From an uncultured Rhodospirillales bacterium (GTDB taxonomy: Bacteria; Pseudomonadota; Alphaproteobacteria; Acetobacterales; Acetobacteraceae): a stretch of DNA of 43,214 bases. Where the stretch lies: contig CAIRTN010000192.1 in assembly GCA_903881515.1 (NCBI GenBank), forward strand, positions 1-43,214, written 5' to 3'. The position numbers and the translations under genes are program-made. Shown here one piece after another: positions 32,968-41,367 of this stretch. How positions within the stretch are numbered: position 1 is the stretch's first letter; the number at the start of each line of letters is the position of its first letter. The notes under the pieces are model-generated. The model was not told the origin of the DNA. It was given only the letters and a program-made list of their open reading frames with translations, and did no database searches.

Positions 32968-33007
32968 GATACGATATGTCACAGCCGCGCCGCCGTATTT
33001 TCGTATC
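32968..33007. repeat. Inverted repeat GATACGA/TCGTATC upstream of the ECF sigma gene
   Basis: Seven-base arms (32968-32974 and 33001-33007) lie 26 bases apart, between the SDR stop and the sigma-factor start. The second arm is 45 bases before the TTG start. It could be a two-half-site operator or the edge of the sigma factor's own promoter. A chance pair is possible. Confidence 0.2.
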
Positions 33008-33051
33008 TCTTGGTTGCCTAACAATACGAGTCATTGGAATCGAGGAGCGAC

Positions 33052-33561
33052 TTGCTGGATTTTTCGATCGAACTGGAACCGCACATTCCTGCGCTGCGCC
33101 GTTTCGCGTGGGCGATGGTGCGCGACTCACAAGCTGCCGATGACCTTGTCCAGGATTGCCTGGAGAAGGCGATATCGCGTTGGCATACCCGCCGGCAGGA
33201 TGCCGATGCCAGGTCGTGGCTGTTCACCATCCTGCGCAATCTGTTTCTCAACGGCGTGCGCCAGCAGGCCCGCAGGGGCCGGCATCTGGGGATCGAGGCG
33301 TTGGATGATGTGGCCTCGCCTGACGGTGGCGGCGAACGGGTGGTGATCGCCAAGGATGCGTTGGCCGCCCTGGATGGATTGACTGAGGAGCACCGTGCGT
33401 TGTTGCTGCTGATCGGGGTTGAGGAATTGTCGTACCAGCAAGCTGCCGATGTGTTCGGCCTACCGATTGGAACCATCATGTCAAGATTGAGCCGGGCACG
33501 GGCACAGTTGCGCCGTGCCATCGAATCCGACGAACGTGTGCCGTTGCGGAGGGTGAAGTGA
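33052..33561 (+). CDS. ECF-type RNA polymerase sigma factor
   Basis: This 169-residue protein starts at a TTG (33052) behind GAGGAG. A TTG 18 bases upstream lacks a ribosome-binding site. Region 2 covers about residues 10-75 (LRRFAWAMVRDSQAADDLVQDCLEKAI, ARSWLFTILRNLFLN). Region 4 covers about 105-160 (LDGLTEEHRALLLLIGVEELSYQQAADVFGLPIGTIMSRLSRARAQLR). There is no region 1.1 or 3, as is normal for ECF sigmas. The stop overlaps the GTG of the next gene (GTGA), which encodes a membrane anti-sigma factor, so the two are made together. The signal it answers is unknown. Confidence 0.92.
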   Translation: MLDFSIELEPHIPALRRFAWAMVRDSQAADDLVQDCLEKAISRWHTRRQDADARSWLFTILRNLFLNGVRQQARRGRHLGIEALDDVASPDGGGERVVIAKDALAALDGLTEEHRALLLLIGVEELSYQQAADVFGLPIGTIMSRLSRARAQLRRAIESDERVPLRRVK

Positions 33562-34370
33562 CCGAGGACGACCGCCTGATCGGCGAAGACGATCTCGACG
33601 GCTTTATCGACGGTCAGCTTTCCGAGCGCCGCGCCGGCGAGGTTGCGCGTTATCTTGCCGCCAATCCGCAGGTTGCCGCACGCGTGGAACAGGATCGCGC
33701 CGCGCGCGACGACTTGCGGCAGCGCTTGGCTTTCATCGCTGAGCAGCCAATCCCCAGCCGGTTGCGGGTTGCCGCGATCCAGGCCCGCCGCCGCGCGGTT
33801 TGGATGGGGCGGCTGCGTGTGGCCGCTGCGTGTGCTGGCCTGGTGATTGCCGGCGGTGCTTCGGGCTGGGAGGCGCATGCCTATCTGGAGCCGCCTGCGG
33901 TACCGCAGATGCGCGGCTTGCCGGTGGCAACGGCTGACGCGATTTCGGCCCATAGGGTCTATTCGATGGAGACCATCCACGCGGTTGAGGTCGCCGCGGC
34001 GCAGGAAGCGCATCTTGTGCAGTGGCTCTCGCGGCGCATCGGGCAGAAGCTGACGGTCCCTGATCTTAACCCGCAAGGTTTTGCCCTGATGGGCGGTCGG
34101 CTGCTGCCGACCGGCAGCGCCTCGGCGGCGCAGTTCATGTACGAAAACCGCACCGGACAGCGGTTAACGCTCTACGTACGCGCCAACGCCGGCGACGACA
34201 CCGAATTCCGCTTCGCCCAGACCGGCGACATCGGAGCCTTCTCTTGGAACGAGGAAGGGCTCGGTTTCGCCATGGTCGGCTCGATCAGCCGCGAGGCTTT
34301 GCTCGGGCTGGCGGAAACCGTCTGGCGCCAGCTTGATCCCGCGCGTCCGGTGCCGAAGCCGTCGCTTTAG
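33558..34370 (+). CDS. Anti-sigma factor, single-pass membrane protein
   Basis: The 270-residue protein starts with GTG overlapping the sigma stop. Residues 1-70 are acidic and helical (LIGEDDLDGFIDGQLSERRAGEVARYLAANPQVAARVEQ), the shape of an anti-sigma domain, but without the His/Cys zinc motif of the ZAS group. One membrane helix (RVAAACAGLVIAGGASGW) follows near residues 75-95. The rest (about 170 residues) would be periplasmic, with VYSMETIHAVEVAAAQEAHLVQWLSRRIGQKLTVPDL, MGGRLLP and a C-terminal beta-rich part. It probably holds the ECF sigma at the membrane until a periplasmic or redox signal releases it. Confidence 0.85.
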   Translation: MTEDDRLIGEDDLDGFIDGQLSERRAGEVARYLAANPQVAARVEQDRAARDDLRQRLAFIAEQPIPSRLRVAAIQARRRAVWMGRLRVAAACAGLVIAGGASGWEAHAYLEPPAVPQMRGLPVATADAISAHRVYSMETIHAVEVAAAQEAHLVQWLSRRIGQKLTVPDLNPQGFALMGGRLLPTGSASAAQFMYENRTGQRLTLYVRANAGDDTEFRFAQTGDIGAFSWNEEGLGFAMVGSISREALLGLAETVWRQLDPARPVPKPSL

Positions 34371-34393
34371 CGGGGGCTATACGGCCGCGATGC

Positions 34394-35098
34394 TCAGATG
34401 GCGCGGTCGCCCGCGGTGAGCGGTGCGAGCTGTGGCAGGTGGGTAAACAGGTGCTGCGCGGCGCGCTCGATGTGCGAGCGCATCAGGGATTCCGCGAGTT
34501 CGGCATCGCGGGCGCGGATGGCGCGGATGATCTGCCAGTGCTCGCCATAGGCGTCGTCCTTGCGTTCCAGCACCGAGCCGGAATGGCGCCGGTAGATTCG
34601 CAGGAGATGGTAGAGATCGCCGCACAGCGCATTGATGATGCGGGCGTTGCCGCAGGCGCGGACGATGCGTTCGTGAAAATCGAAAGCGGGGCGGTCCTGC
34701 GCGCCGTCGATCCTGCGTTCGCGGTCTTGCGCGAGTTCGGCCAGCAGCGTGTCGACCTCGTCGTTGGTCATGCGCAGGGCGGCCAGCTTGCAGGCCATGC
34801 CTTCCAAGGCCATGCGCATCTGGAACAGCTCGATCGCAGACTCAGCGGACAGTGTGATGACGCGGGCCTTCATGTAGGGCTCGCGGGTGATCAACTGGAT
34901 GCCCTGCAGTCGGCGGACGGCTTCGCGCACTGGGCCGCGGCTGACGCCGAATTCCTGGGCGAGGGCGGCCTCGTTGACGACGCTGCCGAGAGCGAGACGG
35001 CCTTGATAGATCGCATCCAGCACGCGATCGAACACCACATCGGCCAGCGGACCGGAAGTGTCGTCCTTGACGATGGCGAGGTGCGGCGAGGGCGGCAT
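34394..35098 (-). CDS. GntR family transcriptional regulator, FCD subfamily
   Basis: The 234-residue regulator has an N-terminal winged helix (VFDRVLDAIYQGRLALGSVVNEAALAQEFGVSRGPVREAVRRLQG) and a C-terminal FCD domain. The metal-type ligands are intact: Asp and His in FDFHERIV, His in GEHWQIIRAI and His in RSHIERAAQHL. I use the ATG at 35098. A GTG at 35110 and a TTG at 35125 are in frame, and none has a good ribosome-binding site. It is divergent from the carbonic anhydrase gene and convergent with the anti-sigma gene. Its target is not evident; the nearby hydroxy-acid genes are candidates. Confidence 0.9.
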   Translation of the reverse strand: MPPSPHLAIVKDDTSGPLADVVFDRVLDAIYQGRLALGSVVNEAALAQEFGVSRGPVREAVRRLQGIQLITREPYMKARVITLSAESAIELFQMRMALEGMACKLAALRMTNDEVDTLLAELAQDRERRIDGAQDRPAFDFHERIVRACGNARIINALCGDLYHLLRIYRRHSGSVLERKDDAYGEHWQIIRAIRARDAELAESLMRSHIERAAQHLFTHLPQLAPLTAGDRAI

Positions 35099-35106
35099 GG
35101 GATCGG

Positions 35107-35135
35107 TCACTAAGCGAGGCCCCAAAAACTGTCAA
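35107..35135 (-). promoter_or_regulatory. Candidate promoter of the second GntR gene, possibly leaderless
   Basis: On the minus strand TTGACA (35135 to 35130) and TAGTGA (35112 to 35107) are 17 bases apart. Transcription would begin about 7-9 bases further on, at or next to the ATG at 35098. This would give a leaderless message and explain the absent ribosome-binding site. Confidence 0.3.
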
Positions 35136-35283
35136 CTTTTTGCCGCATCATGCGCTTGCGGTCCGCAATATTGGGGTTTGACTGTCGACACTGTGAGCGT
35201 TGCCTCGCCGACCGGCGGCAGATTGCCGACCGCCCCGATCATCCCCGTTCCCTTTTGCTGCACTGCAATGATACACGCGTACC

Positions 35284-35898
35284 ATGCAGCGTCTTCTCTC
35301 CGGCTACCGTCAGTTCCGCGAATCCACCTGGCCCGAACACCGCGCCGCCTATGAGGCGCTCGCCGCCAACGGGCAGGCGCCTCAGGCCATGGTGATCGCC
35401 TGTTCCGATTCGCGCCTTGACCCGTCGCTGATCTTTGGCGCTCCGCCGGGGGGGCTGTTTGTGGTGCGCAATGTGGCGAACCTCGTGCCGCCGTATGAGC
35501 GCGACGCGGCCTATCATGGGACGTCGGCGGCGCTCGAATTCGGGGTGCGCGGGCTTGGCGTGCCCGACATCATCGTGATGGGCCATGCGCAATGCGGCGG
35601 CGTGCATGCGCTGCTGAACGGCGTGCCAGACAGTCTGGGCGATTTTGTCCGCCCTTGGATGCGCATCGCCGCGCGCGCCCGTGTGCGCGTGGCCGAGGCG
35701 GTGAGCGATCCCGCGCAGATGCAGACGGCCTGCGAACATGAGTCCGTCCGCGTCTCGCTGGAAAACCTGATGACCTTTCCCTGGATCGCCGAACGGGTGG
35801 CCGCCGGTACGCTCCGGCTGCACGGCGCCTATTACGGCATCGCCACCGGGATCTTGTCGCTGCTCGGCCCGGATGACCGGTTTCAGCCGGCGGTATAG
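35284..35898 (+). CDS. Beta-class carbonic anhydrase
   Basis: The 204-residue enzyme interconverts carbon dioxide and bicarbonate. The zinc ligands Cys40, His101 and Cys104 are in ACSDSRLDP and MGHAQCGGV, and the Asp42-Arg44 dyad that gates the zinc is present. RNVANLVPPYE and ALEFGVRGLGVPDIIVMGH are standard motifs. There is no signal peptide. The ATG at 35284 lacks a clear ribosome-binding site. The last 16 bases overlap the 3' end of the convergent PEP-CTERM gene. It is probably a housekeeping enzyme of bicarbonate supply with no functional tie to its neighbours. Confidence 0.95.
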   Translation: MQRLLSGYRQFRESTWPEHRAAYEALAANGQAPQAMVIACSDSRLDPSLIFGAPPGGLFVVRNVANLVPPYERDAAYHGTSAALEFGVRGLGVPDIIVMGHAQCGGVHALLNGVPDSLGDFVRPWMRIAARARVRVAEAVSDPAQMQTACEHESVRVSLENLMTFPWIAERVAAGTLRLHGAYYGIATGILSLLGPDDRFQPAV

Positions 35899-36377
35899 CG
35901 CCGCACGGCGGCCAGGCCGGCCAACGCCCACCCCAAAACCGCCGCCGACACCGGTTCCGGGATCGACGCGGGCGAGTAGGTTACCGCGCTCTCGCCATTG
36001 AAAATATTGAAGGCCGGGCTCTGGGAGTAGAGTTGCGGCAGGTAGCCCTCAGTGATCGGACCCAGCCACAGCGTGTAATTGGCATCGGCGAACTTCACCG
36101 AGGCGTAGCTGACCGCACCGGCGGTGATATCGACCTCACCGTCGACATAGGACAGCGATGTCACTGTCAGCGGTCCGCCGAGCGAGGCCGCCAGCCCTGT
36201 GGTGTTCATTCCTTCGCCCAGCCCGCTGATCTGGCCGTAAACCAGTGTGCCGATAGGATAAAGATCGCCGCTTTGGCTCCCAACCATCCAGTACCAGTCC
36301 AGCGTCATCCCCTGCGCCCTACCCGACGCGCCGAGTAGCGCAATCCCGGCCAGCACGGCAGCAATACGAGCGCGCAT
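35883..36377 (-). CDS. PEP-CTERM sorting-domain protein
   Basis: The 164-residue secreted protein starts at the ATG at 36377 behind AGGAGG. It has a signal peptide (RARIAAVLAGIALLGASGRAQG). The body is a low-complexity beta-rich domain. The C-terminus is IPEPVSAAVLGWALAGLAAVRR: a Pro-Glu-Pro motif, a hydrophobic helix and a basic end. This is the PEP-CTERM signal recognised by exosortase for export to the cell surface or extracellular matrix. No exosortase or polysaccharide genes are in the window. The body has no family I recognise. Confidence 0.85.
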   Translation of the reverse strand: MRARIAAVLAGIALLGASGRAQGMTLDWYWMVGSQSGDLYPIGTLVYGQISGLGEGMNTTGLAASLGGPLTVTSLSYVDGEVDITAGAVSYASVKFADANYTLWLGPITEGYLPQLYSQSPAFNIFNGESAVTYSPASIPEPVSAAVLGWALAGLAAVRRYTAG

Positions 36378-36464
36378 CGGGGCCCTCCTGATGATGCGTA
36401 ATACAGTGCACATGTACACGCATCAAAAGGAATTCCCTTTTTCGCGAAAACCGCGCCTCTTTCC

Positions 36465-38018
36465 CTAGGCTGACTTCCAGCCAGCGGGCGTGAAGTCGAG
36501 GAAGAAGCTCGGCGGCGCGCGCCAGGGCAGGTCCTTGCGCTTGGCGGTGAACGTCGCGTTCTGGTGCAGCACGATATAGGCGGGGTCCTCGCGCTCGCAG
36601 ATCTGCAGCATGCGCGCGAAGATCGTTTTTCGCCGGGCGCGGTCGGTGGAGGTTTCCATCTCGTCGGACAGGGTGTTCATCTCGGCGTTGGTCCACTCGC
36701 CATTGGTCTGCTGCGCGCCGTTCGGGCCGTGCTGGTTGACGATGGAGGACACCGGGTCGTCGAAGGTTGCCGAATTCGACCAGTCGCGCACCATGCGCGG
36801 GCCGGCCTTATCCAGAACCTGGGGCCAATTTTCTTTTATTTCCAATTGGATGTTCAATCCAACTGAACGCCAGAACTCCGCCAGGATCTGCGCGGTGGCC
36901 ACCTCGGCAGTATAGTAGTTGTTGCGCGCGCGGTAGATCACCGGCGCCCCTTTGTAGCCCGCGTCCTTCAGCAGTTGCTGCGCCAGCGCCGGGTCGAATT
37001 TCGGCACGGTCCAGCCGGGCACCAGCATGTCGCCGTAGAAATCGAATTGCAGGCCCGCCGGCACCTTGGCCCGGCCGGCCCACAGCGAATCGACGATCGC
37101 CTGGCCATCCACCGCATGCGCCATCGCCAGGCGCACGCGGGGGTCGCCAAGCACCGGGTTGTTCTTGTCGAAGGCGACGATGCGATGGTTCGGCACCAGG
37201 CCGCCTTGCACCTCAAGCCCCTTGATCTGCTCGATTTCCGCGATCTGGTCCGGCCCTATATCGCAGGCGAACTGGAACTCGCCGGCGCGCAGCCCGGCGA
37301 TGCGCGAGGCGGTTTCCGGCACTTCGAGAATACGGATCCGCTTCAGCGCCGGCCGCCCGCCCCAGTATTCGTCATGCGCTTCCAGCACCATTTCGCGGTC
37401 GGGCGTGAACGACACCAGTCTATAAGGCCCTGATCCCACGGCTTTCTTCGAATTTTCCAGCCAGGAGCCGGCCTGTTGCCAGGCGCGGCCGGAGACGATC
37501 TGGCTGCCGCCGGCCGACAGCCGGCCTTCCATCGTCAGGTCCGGCTTGGCATTGACGAAGCGGACGGTGTTGCGGTCGACGATCTCAACCCGGTTCAACG
37601 CCGGCCAGTAACGCCTTGCGACTGCGGGAATATCGCCCGGCAGGTCCTTGCCGAACATTCGGCTCTGCCCGAAGCTGACCGCCACGTCCTCGGCACCGAA
37701 CGTGTCGCCATTGTGCAACTTCACACCTGGCCGCAGCGTCAATTCCACCGTGCTGGCGTCGATCCGCGTCCAGCCGGTTGCCAGCCCCGGCACCCGCTCC
37801 AGCCGGCTCTGCTGGTTGCGGCCGATCAGGTTTTCCAGGATCAGCCCCATCCAGCGCTCGGAGACGTTGGAGGACTGCTCGCGCATCGGGTCCAGCGTGT
37901 TGGTATTGCTGATCTTCTGCACGGCGACCGTGATGACGGGCCGGCTGTCGGACTGGGCGAGGGCGAATTTCGGCAACAGCACTCCGGCCATAGCGGCACG
38001 GCGGGTCAGACGAGGCAT
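36465..38018 (-). CDS. ABC transporter substrate-binding protein, family 5
   Basis: This is a 517-residue protein. The short signal MPRLTRRAAMAGVLLPKFALAQ has an Arg-Arg pair and cleavage after ALA. Family 5 motifs include NTLDPMREQSSN, GVKLHNGDTFGAEDVAVSFG, VGSGPYRLVSFTPDREMVLEAHDEYWGG and DPRVRLAMAHAVDGQAI. GAGG precedes the ATG. It is the last gene of the aapJ-aapQ-aapM operon, 12 bases after aapM. That is odd, because family 5 proteins work with Dpp-type permeases. No Dpp-type permease or ATPase lies beside it. Confidence 0.9.
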   Translation of the reverse strand: MPRLTRRAAMAGVLLPKFALAQSDSRPVITVAVQKISNTNTLDPMREQSSNVSERWMGLILENLIGRNQQSRLERVPGLATGWTRIDASTVELTLRPGVKLHNGDTFGAEDVAVSFGQSRMFGKDLPGDIPAVARRYWPALNRVEIVDRNTVRFVNAKPDLTMEGRLSAGGSQIVSGRAWQQAGSWLENSKKAVGSGPYRLVSFTPDREMVLEAHDEYWGGRPALKRIRILEVPETASRIAGLRAGEFQFACDIGPDQIAEIEQIKGLEVQGGLVPNHRIVAFDKNNPVLGDPRVRLAMAHAVDGQAIVDSLWAGRAKVPAGLQFDFYGDMLVPGWTVPKFDPALAQQLLKDAGYKGAPVIYRARNNYYTAEVATAQILAEFWRSVGLNIQLEIKENWPQVLDKAGPRMVRDWSNSATFDDPVSSIVNQHGPNGAQQTNGEWTNAEMNTLSDEMETSTDRARRKTIFARMLQICEREDPAYIVLHQNATFTAKRKDLPWRAPPSFFLDFTPAGWKSA

Positions 38019-38030
38019 GGACGCGTTTCC

Positions 38031-39062
38031 TCAGCGATGCGGCGTGGTGCCGAACCGGCGCTCCAGGAAACTGCCGCCGAGCGACATCAGCAGGCAGGCA
38101 ACAAAGAACACCGTGGCGGCGAACGTATAACCCTCGGTTGCCAGCCCGAGCCAGTCGGTATCCTTCAGGGACTGGTTCACCACACCCATCAGGTCGAACA
38201 GGCCAACGATCGAGACAAGGGTTGTATCCTTGAACAGGTCCACCGCGATATTGACAATTCCGGGTATCGACATCCGCAGCGCCTGCGGCAGCAGCACCAG
38301 CAACTGCACCTGCATCGGGTGCATGCCCAACGCCGCCGCCGCCTCGGCCTGTCCGGGCTGGATGCCTTGCAACCCGCCGCGGATGGTCTCGGCCATATAG
38401 GCGCCGGTGAACAGCGTCAGCACCACCAGCGCGCGGACCAGATTATCCACCGTGACGCCATCGGGCAGCACCATTGGTAGCAGGATCAGCCCCATGAAAA
38501 GCACGGTCAGCAGCGGCACGCCGCGCCAGAACTCGATCATCGCCGTGCTGACTAGGCGCACCACCGGGTAAGGCGAGCGCCGGCCGAACGCCAGCACGAT
38601 GCCCAGCGGGATGCTGCCGCCAAGCGCCACGAAACAAAGTGTGGTGTTCAGCATCAGCCCGCCCCAGCGCGCGGTGGCTACCACCGGCAGGCCGAACACC
38701 CCGCCATACAGCAGGATCGCATCGATCACCGGCACCCCGATGCCCAGGATTGCCAGCCACAGCCCCGCACGCCTGCTGGCCATCGCGCCGAGCAGCGGCA
38801 CCACCAGCACCAGCAGCGCACAGCCCACCCGCCAGCGCTCCTCGGCCGGGTAATTGCCGAAGAAAAACAGCGGCATGCGGGCATTGATGAAGGCCCAGCA
38901 GGCGCCGGCATCGACGCAGGCCTTGCGGTTCGGCCCATGCCAGACCGCGCTGCCGAACGCCCAGCCGAACAACGGCGGCAGCACCAGCGCGAATCCGGCC
39001 AGCATCAGCACGGTGATCAACGCATTCAGCTTGGTGCCGAACAGAGCGCGCAGGAGCCCCAT
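38031..39062 (-). CDS. aapM: General L-amino-acid ABC transporter permease AapM
   Basis: The 343-residue permease is of the polar amino-acid type. The long periplasmic insert with CVDAGACWAFINARMPLFFFGNYPAEERWR is diagnostic for AapM/BztC. The C-terminal half has the HisM-type channel (NTTLCFVALGGSIPLGIVLAFGRRS, RGVPLLTVLFMGLILLP). The cytoplasmic loop is GLQGIQPGQAEAAAALGMHPMQ. Its ATG shares one base with the aapQ stop (TGATG). It forms the membrane channel with AapQ for broad-range amino-acid import. Confidence 0.92.
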   Translation of the reverse strand: MGLLRALFGTKLNALITVLMLAGFALVLPPLFGWAFGSAVWHGPNRKACVDAGACWAFINARMPLFFFGNYPAEERWRVGCALLVLVVPLLGAMASRRAGLWLAILGIGVPVIDAILLYGGVFGLPVVATARWGGLMLNTTLCFVALGGSIPLGIVLAFGRRSPYPVVRLVSTAMIEFWRGVPLLTVLFMGLILLPMVLPDGVTVDNLVRALVVLTLFTGAYMAETIRGGLQGIQPGQAEAAAALGMHPMQVQLLVLLPQALRMSIPGIVNIAVDLFKDTTLVSIVGLFDLMGVVNQSLKDTDWLGLATEGYTFAATVFFVACLLMSLGGSFLERRFGTTPHR

Positions 39063-40165
39063 CAGCGGCCCTGCAACGCGAGCTTGCGGTTCCAGCGGTT
39101 CATCGCCCAGGACGTGCTCAGGTTGAACACAAGGAACACACCCAGCACCAGAGTCATTACCTCGACCGCACGGCCGGACTGGTTCAGCACGGTGCGGGCG
39201 AAGATCTGCAGGATCTCGGGATAGGCGATGGCCGCCCCCAAAGTCGTTGATTTTATGACATTCAGATACTGGCTGGTCAGCGGCGGGATCATGATCCGCA
39301 GCGCCTGCGGCAGGATCACCAGGGTCATCGTCTGCCCGCCGGTCAGCCCCAGCGAGCGGGCAGCCTCGGTCTGCCCCTTATGGATGCCGAGGATCGCGGC
39401 GCGCACGACCTCGGAGATGAAGGCCGAGGTATAGATGCTGATGCCCAATGTCAGCGCCAGCAGTTCCGGCGGCAAGCGGACACCGCCGACGAAGTTGAAC
39501 CCCTTCAGCGCCGGAAAATCCCATCCCGCGGTAAACCCGGCACCAATGATGCCCAGCAGCGCCAACGGCGGCAGCACCAGCAGGCGCGGGGTCAGAATGC
39601 CCAGGCGATGCCAGGCCAGCGCCAGAACCAGCACCACAACCGCGATTGCCAGCAGGATCAGATCCCACGGCCCGGTGGTCGGTGCCGGCACGAACAGGCC
39701 GCGCACATTGAGGAACGCGGCGCCGTAAATCGAAATGCTCTGCCGCAGGCCCGGCAGCACCTGCAGCACGGCGAAGTAGAAGAACACGATCTGCAGCAAT
39801 TGCGGCGTGTTGCGGATGATCTCCACCAGCGTCCGTGCGGTGCCAGCGGCCAGCAGGTTGCTGGACAGCCGCATCAGCGCCAGCGCCAACCCGAGGGCCG
39901 AAGCCAGCACAACGCACAGCGAGGCGGCGAACAGCGTGTTGATGCCGGCAACCATCAGCGCCCGGCCATAGGTGTCGGTCAGGTCCCAGGGCACCAGGCG
40001 GAACGGGATGTCAAAACCGGCGCGCGACCCAAGAAAGGCGAAACCGAAGGTGATATTGCGCTGCGCCATGTTGACGAGGGCGTTGTGGCCCATCGCCACC
40101 AGCAAGGCGATGACCGCGAGTGCGGCCATCGCCTGCCAGATCAGCGCCTTGCGGCGGTAGGTCAA
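39062..40165 (-). CDS. aapQ: General L-amino-acid ABC transporter permease AapQ
   Basis: The 367-residue permease has the AapQ/BztB pattern: HNALVNMAQRNITFGFAFLGSRAGFDIPF near the N-terminus, RLVPWDLTDTYGRALMVAGINTL, EIIRNTPQLLQIVFFYFAVL, and GIHKGQTEAARSLGLTGGQTM as the cytoplasmic coupling loop. I use the TTG at 40165, one base after the aapJ stop, because the residues it adds (TYRRKALIWQAM) match the usual basic N-terminus. An ATG 12 codons later is the alternative. It pairs with AapM. Confidence 0.92.
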   Translation of the reverse strand: MTYRRKALIWQAMAALAVIALLVAMGHNALVNMAQRNITFGFAFLGSRAGFDIPFRLVPWDLTDTYGRALMVAGINTLFAASLCVVLASALGLALALMRLSSNLLAAGTARTLVEIIRNTPQLLQIVFFYFAVLQVLPGLRQSISIYGAAFLNVRGLFVPAPTTGPWDLILLAIAVVVLVLALAWHRLGILTPRLLVLPPLALLGIIGAGFTAGWDFPALKGFNFVGGVRLPPELLALTLGISIYTSAFISEVVRAAILGIHKGQTEAARSLGLTGGQTMTLVILPQALRIMIPPLTSQYLNVIKSTTLGAAIAYPEILQIFARTVLNQSGRAVEVMTLVLGVFLVFNLSTSWAMNRWNRKLALQGR

Positions 40166-40166
40166 A

Positions 40167-41216
40167 TCAACGCAGCGGCAGCGTGTAGTGCAGGCCGCCT
40201 TTGTTGTAGAGATTGTTCAGCCCGCGCGGCAGGTTGAGCGCGTTGGGGCCAAAATGTGTCTCGTACAACTCGCCATAGTTGCCCACGGCCTTGATCGCCC
40301 GCAGCGCCCACTCGTTGTCCAGGCCCAGCAGCTTGCCGAAATCGCCCTCGGCACCGACCAGACGCAGGATGAACGGGTCCTTGTTGGTCTTCATGCTGTC
40401 GGCATTGGCCTTGGTCACGCCGAATTCCTCGCCGGATTTCAGCGCGGTATCGAGCCAGAACAGGATCTTCTGCCAGCGCGGATCGCCCGAGCGGGCATGC
40501 AGGCCCAGCGGCTCCTTGCTGATCAGTTCCGGCATGACGAACCAGTCATCCGGCTTCTTCAGGGTGGAGCGCATGCCGGCGAGGCTACCGGTGTCGTCGG
40601 TGTAGCCGTCGCAACGGCCGGCCTCCATGGCGGCGACCGCTTCGTCGGGCTTCTCGAACAGCAGGGTGCCGATCTTGGCGCCGGTGGAGCGGGCGAAGTC
40701 AGCGATGTTCAGTTCCAGCGTCGCGCCGGTGATCACGCAGATCGTCGCACCCTGCAGGTCGGCGGCCTTGGTGACGCCGATGCTTTTGCGCACCAGAAAG
40801 CCCTGGCCGGCGTAGAAGTTCACCGCGACCTCGTCGAGGCCGAGCTGCGCACTGCGCGAGAAGGTCAGCGTGCTGTCACGGATCAGCACGTCGATCTCGC
40901 CGGCCTGCAGCACGGTGAAGCGGGCGGCAGCGGTGGTGGGCACGAACTTGACCTTGGAGGCGTCGCCGAGCACGGCGGCTGCGATGGCCCGACAATAGTC
41001 GATGTCCAGACCCTTCCAGGTGCCGCTGTTATCCTGGGCGGCGAAGCCGGGCACGCCGGTGTCGATGCCGCAATTCAGCGCGCCGCGCTTCTTGATGGCG
41101 TCGACGGTCGGGCCAGGGGCCGGCCCGATCTGCGCCTGAGCGGCGGTGCTCAGCAGCAGCGCGGCGCCAAAAGCGGCGGCCGCAAATTGCCCGGCACGGG
41201 CGAACATATGCTTCAT
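40167..41216 (-). CDS. aapJ: General L-amino-acid ABC transporter binding protein AapJ
   Basis: The 349-residue periplasmic protein starts at the ATG at 41216 behind AGGGAG, with a signal peptide cleaved after [53 protein letters not shown] and the C-terminal [14 protein letters not shown] followed by [19 protein letters not shown] are hallmark AapJ/BztA motifs. It captures L-amino acids for AapQM. It is the first gene of its operon, divergent from the aldehyde dehydrogenase across 151 bases. Abundant binding protein first in the operon is the usual order. Confidence 0.95.
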   Translation of the reverse strand: MKHMFARAGQFAAAAFGAALLLSTAAQAQIGPAPGPTVDAIKKRGALNCGIDTGVPGFAAQDNSGTWKGLDIDYCRAIAAAVLGDASKVKFVPTTAAARFTVLQAGEIDVLIRDSTLTFSRSAQLGLDEVAVNFYAGQGFLVRKSIGVTKAADLQGATICVITGATLELNIADFARSTGAKIGTLLFEKPDEAVAAMEAGRCDGYTDDTGSLAGMRSTLKKPDDWFVMPELISKEPLGLHARSGDPRWQKILFWLDTALKSGEEFGVTKANADSMKTNKDPFILRLVGAEGDFGKLLGLDNEWALRAIKAVGNYGELYETHFGPNALNLPRGLNNLYNKGGLHYTLPLR

Positions 41217-41367
41217 TCGAAGACTCCCTGTTTTTCTGGTGCCGCAGGCTCGCGCAATCCGGCATTGCGCGCAACAGGATGTTGCATTGCGGCGCGCGCA
41301 AAGCGCGGCCTCGCGATGCGGGGTCCGATCGGGTATACCGGCGCATCCTCTTAAGGGACTGAAATCA

